Of a stretch of 64,000 nucleotides of DNA, positions 34,672 to 42,550 are shown piece after piece. The stretch is from DATAUD01 sp035511075. GTDB taxonomy: Bacteria > Verrucomicrobiota > Verrucomicrobiia > Limisphaerales > Palsa-1400. The DNA is taken from assembly GCA_035511075.1 (NCBI GenBank), contig DATKFW010000108.1, positions 149,203-213,202 of the forward strand. The letters run 5' to 3'. Position 1 is the first letter of the stretch; the number at the start of each line of letters is the position of its first letter. Under the pieces are notes generated by a model. It did no database searches. It was not told the DNA's origin and saw only the letters and a program-made list of their open reading frames with translations. The position numbers and the translations under genes were made by a program.

Positions 34672-35945
34672 TGGAGAGTCCGCCGGGTCCGTACGCCATC
34701 CTCCGCAACCACGACTTCCTGTTTTACCTCACCGGACGCTTCATCGCCTCCTTCGGCCAGCAGATGCTCGCGGTGGCCGTGGGTTGGGAGCTTTATGAGC
34801 GGACCGGTTCCTCTCTCGCCCTCGGATTGGTCGGGCTGACTGCTTTTCTGCCGATGGTGGCGATGACGCTGCCCGCCGGCCACGTTGCGGACACCCGGGA
34901 ACGCAAAAAGGTGATTGTCGTCATGCAAGCCGTGCTCGCCCTGACGTCGCTCGGCCTGGCTGTGGTTTCGTGGCAAAAGGCGCCCGTTTTGTGGGTCTAT
35001 GTTTGTCTCTCCGTGGCGGGCGTCGCGCGAACGTTTTTGTGGTCGGCCAGCGCCTCCTTTTTGCCTCAGTTGGTGGCGCGAAAGGAATTCCCGCTGGCGG
35101 TGACGTGGTCGTCGAGCACTTTTCAATGTTCAGCGATGACCGGCCCGGCCGCCGGTGGCGCTTTGATTGCGCTGACTCACAGTGCCGTCTCCGTTTACGT
35201 GTTCAACGCCGTGGCGGCTGTCGTTTGCCTGGCTTTGATCGGCTTTGTGCGCATCCATCACAAGCCCCCGCCGAAGGAGCCGTTTTCCATGGAGACAGTT
35301 CTTGGCGGATTCCATTTCGTCTTCAGCCACCGGGTCATCCTGGGAGCCATTACTCTGGACTTGTTCGCCGTCCTGTTCGGCGGGGCCACGGCGTTGCTGC
35401 CGATCTATGCCAAGGACATCCTGCGCGCCGGCCCCCAGGGTTTGGGTCTCTTGCAAGCCGCCATGCCCGTCGGTTCCGTCCTCTGCGCCGTCCTGATGGC
35501 CCATCGCCCGCCAATGGAACGCGCCGGCCGTTCCCTGATCGTGGCCGTCATCGTTTTTGGGCTGGCGACCGTTGGGTTCGGTTATTCGAAGTCATTCTGG
35601 CTTTCGATGCTGATGCTCTTTCTCAGCGGATTTGCCGACAACGTCAGCGTTATTGTGCGTCATACCCTGGTGCAATTGCTCACCCCCGATTCGATGCGCG
35701 GCCGCGTTTCGTCCGTCAACAATCTTTTCATCGGGACCTCCAACGAATTGGGCGGTTTTGAATCGGGCCTGGTCAGCCAATATTTGGGCCCGGTCTTTTC
35801 AGTGGTCTCCGGCGGTGTGGCGACGATTGTGGTGGTCGGAGCGGTGGCATGGATTTGGCCGGAAATCCCGCGGTTTGGCCGTCTGGTTCAGCCGGAGCCT
35901 GACGAAACCGTCGCCGCCGTTACAGGTCCGCCGGGACCTCTATGA
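34671..35945 (+). CDS. Major facilitator superfamily exporter (EntS/MFS_3 type)
   Basis: A 424-residue transporter with about twelve membrane segments. Family features include the FGQQMLAVAVGWELYERTGSSLALGL start, the loop VADTRERKKVIVVMQAV between helices 2 and 3, and GRVSSVNNLFIGTSNELGGFESG in the second half. This branch exports small molecules such as siderophores or drugs; the substrate is not known. It overlaps dapF by one base. Confidence 0.85.
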   Translation: MESPPGPYAILRNHDFLFYLTGRFIASFGQQMLAVAVGWELYERTGSSLALGLVGLTAFLPMVAMTLPAGHVADTRERKKVIVVMQAVLALTSLGLAVVSWQKAPVLWVYVCLSVAGVARTFLWSASASFLPQLVARKEFPLAVTWSSSTFQCSAMTGPAAGGALIALTHSAVSVYVFNAVAAVVCLALIGFVRIHHKPPPKEPFSMETVLGGFHFVFSHRVILGAITLDLFAVLFGGATALLPIYAKDILRAGPQGLGLLQAAMPVGSVLCAVLMAHRPPMERAGRSLIVAVIVFGLATVGFGYSKSFWLSMLMLFLSGFADNVSVIVRHTLVQLLTPDSMRGRVSSVNNLFIGTSNELGGFESGLVSQYLGPVFSVVSGGVATIVVVGAVAWIWPEIPRFGRLVQPEPDETVAAVTGPPGPL

Positions 35946-35946
35946 T

Positions 35947-36531
35947 TCAATGGCCCGCAAGATAAGCGGGTTCAATCCCGGATTTCCACTTGATGTTGCA
36001 CCCGATACTCGGCGTTTGATGGGGGGAAACGGGCTTGCCGGCAAGCACCGCGTCCAGCGCCGCGCGCAAATCGTTGCCCGTCACCGGCACTCCGTTGCCA
36101 GGACGGCTGTTGTCAAACTGCCCGCGGTAAACAAGCTTGTGATGCTTGTCAAATAGATATAGATCCGGCGTGCAGGCCGCGTGATACGCCCGTGCTACCC
36201 CCTGCGTCTGGTCGTACAGATACGGGAAAGTGTAACCGGCCAGTTTGACCTCCAGCGCCATGTTTTCCGGACTGTCGGCGGGATAGTTTTGCACATCGTT
36301 GGAATTGATGGCGACGAAGGCCGCGCCCCGTTTCTGGTATTCGCGCGCCAATTCCGCCAGCGTCGCGCGGATGTGTTTGACGTAGGGGCAGTGGTTGCAG
36401 ATAAACAGCACGGCCAGCGCCGGCGCGGATTGGAAATCCGCCAGAGTGACAATTTTCCCGTTGGTATCGGGCAGCCGGAAGTCCGGCGCCGGACTTTCCA
36501 GCGGCAACATGGTCGATGGAGTCAGAGACAT
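35947..36531 (-). CDS. Thioredoxin-like (redoxin) family protein
   Basis: A 194-residue protein of the AhpC/TSA-redoxin fold: PAPDFRLPDTNGKIVTLADF, then LFICNHCPYVKHIRATLAELARE, and the GVARAYHAACTPDLYLFD segment. The CNHC pair is a CxxC thioredoxin-type active site in the N-terminal helix. There is no signal peptide. A C-terminal GVPVTGNDLRAALDAVLAG helix is typical of this group. It is probably a cytosolic thiol peroxidase or oxidoreductase. Convergent with the MFS gene; no partner reductase is adjacent. Confidence 0.8.
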   Translation of the reverse strand: MSLTPSTMLPLESPAPDFRLPDTNGKIVTLADFQSAPALAVLFICNHCPYVKHIRATLAELAREYQKRGAAFVAINSNDVQNYPADSPENMALEVKLAGYTFPYLYDQTQGVARAYHAACTPDLYLFDKHHKLVYRGQFDNSRPGNGVPVTGNDLRAALDAVLAGKPVSPHQTPSIGCNIKWKSGIEPAYLAGH

Positions 36532-36667
36532 GCCGGGAATCTATGCCCCGCCACGCGCTTTTCCAATTCTTTTTCAACCGTCGCCGCAGGCGAAATTCCG
36601 ATAAAAAGCCCGCTGGAGGTCAAAAAGGAACTATCAAGCCACGCCTTGCGATGGTAAATAAAAGCCC

Positions 36668-37072
36668 ATGAGCAAAGAGCGATTTGCCGAACGAAAATCC
36701 GAACTGCAAAACGCGTCCAGGCGCCTCCGGGAAGCGGTGGCCCAACCCGAAGGCGATCTGGTGCGTGATGCGGTCATCCAAAGATTTGAGTTCACGTTCG
36801 AATTGGTCTGGAAAAGCCTCAAACTTTATCTCGAGAGGCAGGGCCTGGATTGCGGCGGCCCGCGTTCAACGCTCAAACAAGCCTTTACCGAAGGACTGAT
36901 TCACTCGCCTGACGAAGCCGATGTCTGGCTTCGAGCGCTGGAAGACCGGAATCTTACCAGCCATGCCTACGACGAGGCCCTTGCCATCCGCATTTACCAG
37001 CATGTGGTTCACGATTACGTCGTGCTTTTGGGACAAATGGCCGACAAAATTCAGACCCTCTCCTGGGAGTAA
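36668..37072 (+). CDS. HI0074-family HEPN-like partner of a minimal nucleotidyltransferase
   Basis: A 134-residue all-helical protein of the HI0074 (nucleotidyltransferase substrate-binding) family: RFEFTFELVWKSLKLYLERQG, LKQAFTEGLI and a C-terminal helix. RNLTSHAYDE carries an Rx4H arrangement like the HEPN RNase motif. Such proteins form hetero-oligomers with the minimal nucleotidyltransferase, and many HEPN/MNT pairs are toxin-antitoxin systems. The nucleotidyltransferase gene follows after two bases, so this is a complete pair. Confidence 0.85.
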   Translation: MSKERFAERKSELQNASRRLREAVAQPEGDLVRDAVIQRFEFTFELVWKSLKLYLERQGLDCGGPRSTLKQAFTEGLIHSPDEADVWLRALEDRNLTSHAYDEALAIRIYQHVVHDYVVLLGQMADKIQTLSWE

Positions 37073-37074
37073 AC

Positions 37075-37392
37075 ATGAAGCCCCTGGCGCTCCGGGACAA
37101 GGATTTGGCCGTCTTGCGCGGCGCTTTCCGGCGATTCCCGGTCGTGCGCGAAGTCCGTGTCTTTGGCTCCCGCGCTACAGGCTACGCCCGCCGCGCTTCC
37201 GACCTTGACCTTGCCATTTCGGCGCCGGAGGCCACTCCGGCCGAATGGGCCGACTTGTGCGAGGCGCTCGAAAACGCGCCGCTCATTTACGAACTTGATC
37301 TCGTCCGCCCGGAACGAGCGACCAGCCAACGGCTGAAAGAAAAAATCGAGCGCGAAGGGGTTTCCATCTATCCGGAGCAAAGCGCGGCGTGA
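37075..37392 (+). CDS. Minimal nucleotidyltransferase (MNT) of a HEPN/MNT pair
   Basis: A 105-residue nucleotidyltransferase domain. The active-site block VFGSRATGYARRASDLDLAIS provides GSxxxG and the DxD pair, and a third acidic residue may be Asp in YELDLV. There is no other domain. In HEPN/MNT toxin-antitoxin systems, the MNT partner AMPylates the HEPN RNase; whether that is true for the HI0073/HI0074 branch is not certain. Confidence 0.85.
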   Translation: MKPLALRDKDLAVLRGAFRRFPVVREVRVFGSRATGYARRASDLDLAISAPEATPAEWADLCEALENAPLIYELDLVRPERATSQRLKEKIEREGVSIYPEQSAA

Positions 37393-37441
37393 GCCGGGCG
37401 CCCAACGGAGACGGACAGCCTCCCAACGGCGGTTCTTTTTA

Positions 37442-38170
37442 ATGTTTGAACCTGGGGCGTTCGGGCGTATTTTTTCGCGACGCATGTTTGAGGCGGACGA
37501 ATTATTCGATTTGAAACAGACGGAGCACGCCGCGATTTTCGACGGCTGCAAGTACGCCTGGGACGCCCTGGCCAGGATCGCCCCCTACATCGCGGCCCGC
37601 GTCCACGCGGACTTGCGCAATCGCTGCGACGGCACCGCTTACATCGGCGAGCAGGTTTCCATCGGCGAAGGCACGCTCCTGGAGGACGGCGTGATGATCA
37701 CCGGGCCCGCTATCATTGGCCGCAATTGCCAGATCCGCCACAATGCCTACATTCGCCGCGACGTCATTATCGGCGATAATTGCGTCGTCGGAAATTCCAC
37801 CGAACTCAAGAACGCCGTCCTTTTCAACAACGCCCACGCCCCGCATTTCAATTACGTCGGGGACTCGATTCTCGGCCACAAAGCCCATTTGGGCGCCGGC
37901 GCCAAAATCTCCAATTTCAAGATCTTCCCCGGCACCGTCACGGTGGAGATCGACGGAAAGGATTTTGACACCGGCCTGCGAAAGTTCGGCGCGCTCCTGG
38001 GAGACGGCTGCGAAATCGGCTGCAACGCCGTTCTTAGCCCCGGCAGCATCATTGGCCGCCAGGCCGTCATTTATCCAAATGTCACCTGGCGCGGAGTTCT
38101 CCCGGCAAAAATGATTGTCAAGCACAAGGCGCCCCAGGAAATCGTTCCCCGGCGAGCCCGCGGCGGATAG
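37442..38170 (+). CDS. Left-handed beta-helix (hexapeptide) transferase-like protein
   Basis: Residues about 60-220 are hexapeptide repeats (IGEGTLLEDGVMITGPAIIG, IGDNCVVGNSTELKNAVLF, AHLGAGAKISNFK), forming a left-handed beta-helix as in acyl- and nucleotidyl-transferases of sugar nucleotides. The N-terminal nucleotidyltransferase half of GlmU is missing, so this resembles the C-terminal domain alone, as in UDP-GlcNAc or glucose-1-phosphate related enzymes. An ATG at 37484 is an alternative start (228 residues). The C-terminus overlaps the frame of the helicase gene only in unused upstream sequence. Confidence 0.75.
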   Translation: MFEPGAFGRIFSRRMFEADELFDLKQTEHAAIFDGCKYAWDALARIAPYIAARVHADLRNRCDGTAYIGEQVSIGEGTLLEDGVMITGPAIIGRNCQIRHNAYIRRDVIIGDNCVVGNSTELKNAVLFNNAHAPHFNYVGDSILGHKAHLGAGAKISNFKIFPGTVTVEIDGKDFDTGLRKFGALLGDGCEIGCNAVLSPGSIIGRQAVIYPNVTWRGVLPAKMIVKHKAPQEIVPRRARGG

Positions 38171-38180
38171 GGACGCGACC

Positions 38181-40244
38181 ATGATCAGCCTGGTCGATGT
38201 CCAACCCGCCGGAGCGCCCCCCGGCCTGGTTTCGCAAGTCGAGGAAATGTTCTCGCCCACCGGACGTTTGTCCCAATCGCGCAATTTTGAATACCGCCCA
38301 CAGCAGCAGGAAATGGCCGTCGCTGTCGCCCGCGCGTTGGAGCAGAAGGAGCATTTGATTGTCGAGGCCGGGACCGGCGTGGGCAAGAGCCTGGCTTATT
38401 TGATCCCTTCGATTTATCACGCCGTGGCGTGCAACAAGAAGGCGATCATCTCCACCCACACCATTAATTTGCAGGAGCAATTGATCCTGAAAGACCTGCC
38501 GATGCTCGGCAAGGCGCTGCCGGTGAAATTCCAGTTCACCATGCTCAAAGGACGCCACAATTACCTCTGCACGCGCCGCCTCCAAAAAGCCATGCAGCAA
38601 TCGCACCAGCTTTTCGCCTCCCCGGGCGTCCAGGAACTGAAACGAATTCTCGAGTGGTCCAAAAAAACCGCCGACGGCAGCCTCTCGGATTTCGAAACCG
38701 AGCCGGACCCGCACGTCTGGCAGCAGGTTTGCTCGGAACGCGGCTTGTGCAGCCCGGCCTTCTGCGGGCGGCAATCGCCATTCGTCAAGGACGGGGGCGC
38801 TCCCTGCTTTTTCCAGGAGGCGCGAAGCCGGATACTGGCCGCGGACGTCCTCGTCGTCAATCACACCCTTTTTTTTACCCTTCTTGGCGGCGCCGAGGAG
38901 GACGCGGCCGGCGGCGTCCTTTTCAAGAATGATTTCATAGTCTTCGACGAGGCGCACACGGTCGAACGCGTCGCTTCCGGCCACATCGGCTTGAGCGTGA
39001 CTACCGCGCAGGTGCGCTACGGCCTGCAGCGATTATGGAACCCGAACACCGGAAAGGGCCTTCTAACCGTGTTGCGGCGCGGCAGGCTCAACATGGTGGA
39101 AGAAGCCCTCAAGGAGTCGGACAAATTCTTCGCCGCGGCCGAACACGCCTGTGATCAGATCGCCGCCTCACGCGAACGCGCGCAATCGGCCAACGGCTGG
39201 AACGTCCTGCGGATTCGCCGCTGCGACCTGGTCCCGGACACCATCACGACCCCGCTCGAACGGGTGCGCGAAGAAGTCAGCGCGCTTATCAAGACGGTCG
39301 ATGACAGGGATACCGCGCAGGAATTGACCGAGTGCAACCGGCGTCTGCTGGAGATTCGACAGGAGATCGCCATTTTCCTGAGTCAATCCGCGCAGGAACA
39401 CGTCTATTGGGTCGAGAGATCCGGCAAAACCCAGCGCAACCTGGCTCTCAACGCCGCTCCGATCAACGTCGCCGATTACCTGCGTCAACGCCTCTTTGGC
39501 GCCGACACATCGGTGATCATGACCAGCGCGACTTTGGGCGTTCAATCCGACGAATCCGCCGCCGGCACTCCATCATTGCACTACTTCGCAAAACAGGTCG
39601 GCGGCGAAAAGGCCAACCTGGTGCAAGCCGGTTCGCCCTTTGACTACCAGAAGCAGATGAAGGTTTATCTCGTCGGGAAAATGCCCGACCCCCGCGACTC
39701 CGGCTATCGCTCCAGCCTGGTGCATTGGATCCAGCATTTCATCCGAATGACCGGGGGAAAGGCATTCGTTCTTTTCACAAATTTCAAGCTGATGCTCGAG
39801 ATCGGCGAAGAGATGGAGCCTTTTTTCAACGAATTGGGGATCGACTGTTTCGTGCAAGGCACCGGCACGCCTCGTTCGCTCATGCTCGAAAAGTTTAAGA
39901 ACGACGTGCACTCCGTCCTCTTCGGCGCCGACAGCTTCTGGCAAGGCGTCGATGTGCCGGGAGAATCACTTTCAAACGTCATCATCACGCGCCTGCCTTT
40001 CGCCGTGCCCGACCATCCATTGATCGAGGCTCGAATCGAAGCCATCGAGGCGCGGGGAGGCAATTCCTTCATGGAGTTTTCCCTGCCCGAGGCTATTTTA
40101 AAATTCCGCCAGGGCGTCGGCCGATTGATTCGGACCAGGAGCGACTCCGGAATCATCGTGGTCCTGGACAACCGTGTTTTGACCAAGAGCTACGGCAAGG
40201 CTTTCCTGGCCTCCATCCCCAAATGCCCGGTGGAAATCGCATGA
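38181..40244 (+). CDS. dinG: DinG/XPD-type ATP-dependent DNA helicase
   Basis: A 687-residue superfamily 2 helicase. Walker A is VEAGTGVGKSLAYLIP, the DEAH box is VFDEAHTVE, and motif VI is QGVGRLIRTRSDSG. Cys residues in LCTRRLQ, QVCSERGLCSPAFCGRQ and APCFF match the four-Cys iron-sulfur cluster of XPD/DinG proteins. It would unwind DNA or R-loops in repair. The ATG at 38181 is chosen over 38115 because it avoids overlap with the beta-helix gene and the upstream stretch is not conserved-looking. It is convergent with no gene and close to the ROK gene downstream. Confidence 0.9.
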   Translation: MISLVDVQPAGAPPGLVSQVEEMFSPTGRLSQSRNFEYRPQQQEMAVAVARALEQKEHLIVEAGTGVGKSLAYLIPSIYHAVACNKKAIISTHTINLQEQLILKDLPMLGKALPVKFQFTMLKGRHNYLCTRRLQKAMQQSHQLFASPGVQELKRILEWSKKTADGSLSDFETEPDPHVWQQVCSERGLCSPAFCGRQSPFVKDGGAPCFFQEARSRILAADVLVVNHTLFFTLLGGAEEDAAGGVLFKNDFIVFDEAHTVERVASGHIGLSVTTAQVRYGLQRLWNPNTGKGLLTVLRRGRLNMVEEALKESDKFFAAAEHACDQIAASRERAQSANGWNVLRIRRCDLVPDTITTPLERVREEVSALIKTVDDRDTAQELTECNRRLLEIRQEIAIFLSQSAQEHVYWVERSGKTQRNLALNAAPINVADYLRQRLFGADTSVIMTSATLGVQSDESAAGTPSLHYFAKQVGGEKANLVQAGSPFDYQKQMKVYLVGKMPDPRDSGYRSSLVHWIQHFIRMTGGKAFVLFTNFKLMLEIGEEMEPFFNELGIDCFVQGTGTPRSLMLEKFKNDVHSVLFGADSFWQGVDVPGESLSNVIITRLPFAVPDHPLIEARIEAIEARGGNSFMEFSLPEAILKFRQGVGRLIRTRSDSGIIVVLDNRVLTKSYGKAFLASIPKCPVEIA

Positions 40245-40253
40245 AACGGACTT

Positions 40254-41651
40254 ATGAACGCTGACGACCTTTTGCGGCAAACGCCAAGGATTGTGCCGCC
40301 GCTGGACCCGGACTTTCGGCCCGCCGCGCTGGGACACCGCGCGTTTGCCGCCGAAGCCGATGTTCCGGGCGGGCCGCGCATACGGATCGCTCTGGAACAG
40401 GCGGACGGTTCGCTATTTCGTTTTGACAGGCGGATTCTTCCCGCCGCTCATCCCGCGTCGGAGGCGAATTTCTTTTTTTTGGAGCGGTTGATCAAGTTTC
40501 TTCTCTGGTCGCGCGGCGGCTTTCGCGTTTATTTTGACGGGCCCGCGGAGCTGGGCGCCCGGCTCCGGTTGCGCTTCGAGGAAACGGCCACAGGCAGGTT
40601 CGACGCCGCAATCATGGGCGAAAAAATCTACGGGCGCCCCTTTGAAGTCGTCGTCACGTCCGACGTTCCGCCGCCGCGCGCCAGCAGCCAGGCCTTGGGG
40701 CGCCATCTTCAAGGCTGCCGGATCGGCTTCGATCTTGGCGCAAGCGACCGCAAGACCGCCGCCGTGATCGACGGACGGGTCGTCTTTTCAGACGAAACGG
40801 TTTGGAATCCCGTCCACCAATCCGACCCGCAATGGCATTTCGATCAAATCATGGATTCGCTCAAACAGGCCGCCGCGCACCTGCCGCGGGTCGACGCGAT
40901 CGGCGGCAGTTCGGCCGGCGTCTATGTCAACAATCAGGTGCGCGTGGCGTCCCTTTTTCGCGGCGTGCCGGCCGATCTGTTTGATAAGCGCGTGCGCAAC
41001 CTCTTCGCGGAATTAAAGGCGGCCTGGGGAAACATACCCTTTGAAGTGGTCAACGACGGCGAGGTGACGGCGCTGGCCGGTTCGATGGCCCTCGGGAAAA
41101 ATGCGGTCCTGGGCATTGCGATGGGGTCCAGTCAAGCCGGTGGATTTGTCACCCCGGAAGGCGGCATTACATCCTGGCTCAACGAGCTGGCCTTCGCTCC
41201 CGTCGATTACAGCCTTGGCGCGCCGGCCGATGAGTGGTCGGGGGACGTGGGCTGCGGCGCGCTCTATTTTTCACAGCAATGCCTCGCCCGCCTGATGCCT
41301 GCGGCGGGCATCGAAAGTTCAAACGGCCAGCCGCTCCCCGAGAAGCTAAAACACGTGCAGGCCCTCATGGAACAACGCGATCCCCGCGCGGAGAGGATTT
41401 ACCAAACCATCGGCGTTTACCTCGGTTACGCCGTCGCGCAGTATGCCGAATTCTACGATTGCAATCACGTCCTCGTCCTGGGGCGCGTCACCACCGGCCA
41501 GGGCGGGGAAGTAATCGTCCACCGCGCGCAAGACGTTTTGCGCGCCGAATTTCCCGCATTGTCCCGCAAAATCGCGTTCCATATTCCGGACGAAAAGGAA
41601 AAACGCCACGGGCAAGCCATTGCCGCGGCCAGCCTGCCTGAAGTCCAGTGA
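40254..41651 (+). CDS. ROK-family protein with an unusual N-terminal extension
   Basis: A 465-residue protein. The first 155 residues are not assigned. From about 156, IGFDLGASDRKTAAVIDG and AIGGSSAGVYVNNQVRVASLF match the ATPase core of ROK proteins, followed by EVVNDGEVTALAGSMALGKNAVLGIAMGSSQAGG. The Cys-rich zinc motif of canonical ROK kinases is not seen, and the DxGGT loop reads DLGAS, so sugar-kinase activity is uncertain. The PIG-L deacetylase follows 13 bases later. Confidence 0.7.
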   Translation: MNADDLLRQTPRIVPPLDPDFRPAALGHRAFAAEADVPGGPRIRIALEQADGSLFRFDRRILPAAHPASEANFFFLERLIKFLLWSRGGFRVYFDGPAELGARLRLRFEETATGRFDAAIMGEKIYGRPFEVVVTSDVPPPRASSQALGRHLQGCRIGFDLGASDRKTAAVIDGRVVFSDETVWNPVHQSDPQWHFDQIMDSLKQAAAHLPRVDAIGGSSAGVYVNNQVRVASLFRGVPADLFDKRVRNLFAELKAAWGNIPFEVVNDGEVTALAGSMALGKNAVLGIAMGSSQAGGFVTPEGGITSWLNELAFAPVDYSLGAPADEWSGDVGCGALYFSQQCLARLMPAAGIESSNGQPLPEKLKHVQALMEQRDPRAERIYQTIGVYLGYAVAQYAEFYDCNHVLVLGRVTTGQGGEVIVHRAQDVLRAEFPALSRKIAFHIPDEKEKRHGQAIAAASLPEVQ

Positions 41652-41664
41652 CACAAAAAATCCA

Positions 41665-42519
41665 ATGAATCCATATTCCAATCTGGTCGCTGACGTCGCC
41701 CGCGTTGTCACAGAAGGTCGCTCCCTTCCGCTGGGCGGATTAACCCCGGGGCCACGCCCGGAAATCCCTCCAGATGCTCCGAAGGCGCTTTTTTTCGCGC
41801 CGCATCCGGACGATGAAACGATCGCGGGCGGGCTGGCTTTGCGCTTGTTGCGCGAGGCAAAATGGAACGTCATCGACGTCGCCATCACCCTGGGCAGCCT
41901 GCCGGAACGCAAGGCCGCGCGTTTGGCGGAAGCCCGCGCCGCGTGCCATTATCTTGGTTTTGGCCTCGAAGCCACCGCGCCCGACGGATTGGCCAACGTG
42001 CGGCCCACCACCCGCGCCAAGGACGCGCAAGCCTGGTCGCACATGGTGGCAATCATCGCCAGTTTCCTGGAAAAACACCGCCCAAAGGCCATTTTCTTCC
42101 CGCATCAATTGGATTGGAATGACACGCACATCGGCGTTCACCTTCTGGTGATGGACGCGCTCAAGGCAGCCGCCGGCGCGCAATGCTATCTCATCGAAAC
42201 CGAATTCTGGGGGCAAATGCAGACCCCCAACCTCCTGGTGGAATATTCAGCCGGCGACGTGGCGGACTTGGTCGCGGCGACCTCTTTTCACGCCGGAGAG
42301 GTCCAGCGCAATCCCTATCATGTTCTGATGCCCGCCTGGATGCAGGACAACGTCCGGCGCGGCGCGGAACTGGTGGGCGGGCAGGGCGGAGCGGCGCCCC
42401 ATTTCATGTTTGCCCAGGTTTACCGCGCGCGAAAGTGGGACGGCAGCGAGGCGCAACAATATTTTGCCGGCGGCCGCTTCCTTCCCGCCTCCACCAATCC
42501 CGCCACGCTCTTTCCGTAA
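41665..42519 (+). CDS. PIG-L family N-acetylglucosamine-type deacetylase
   Basis: A 284-residue zinc-dependent deacetylase of the PIG-L/LmbE family. It has the zinc motif FFAPHPDDETIAGGLALRLL and the second His region FPHQLDWNDTHIGVH. The start at the ATG 41665 puts the protein directly behind the ROK gene. It has no signal peptide. PIG-L enzymes remove acetyl groups from N-acetylglucosamine-linked substrates; here the pairing with a ROK protein suggests amino-sugar handling. The target molecule is unknown. Confidence 0.85.
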   Translation: MNPYSNLVADVARVVTEGRSLPLGGLTPGPRPEIPPDAPKALFFAPHPDDETIAGGLALRLLREAKWNVIDVAITLGSLPERKAARLAEARAACHYLGFGLEATAPDGLANVRPTTRAKDAQAWSHMVAIIASFLEKHRPKAIFFPHQLDWNDTHIGVHLLVMDALKAAAGAQCYLIETEFWGQMQTPNLLVEYSAGDVADLVAATSFHAGEVQRNPYHVLMPAWMQDNVRRGAELVGGQGGAAPHFMFAQVYRARKWDGSEAQQYFAGGRFLPASTNPATLFP

Positions 42520-42550
42520 GAAGCAAGTGGAACGAAGAGCCGGTTAAATT

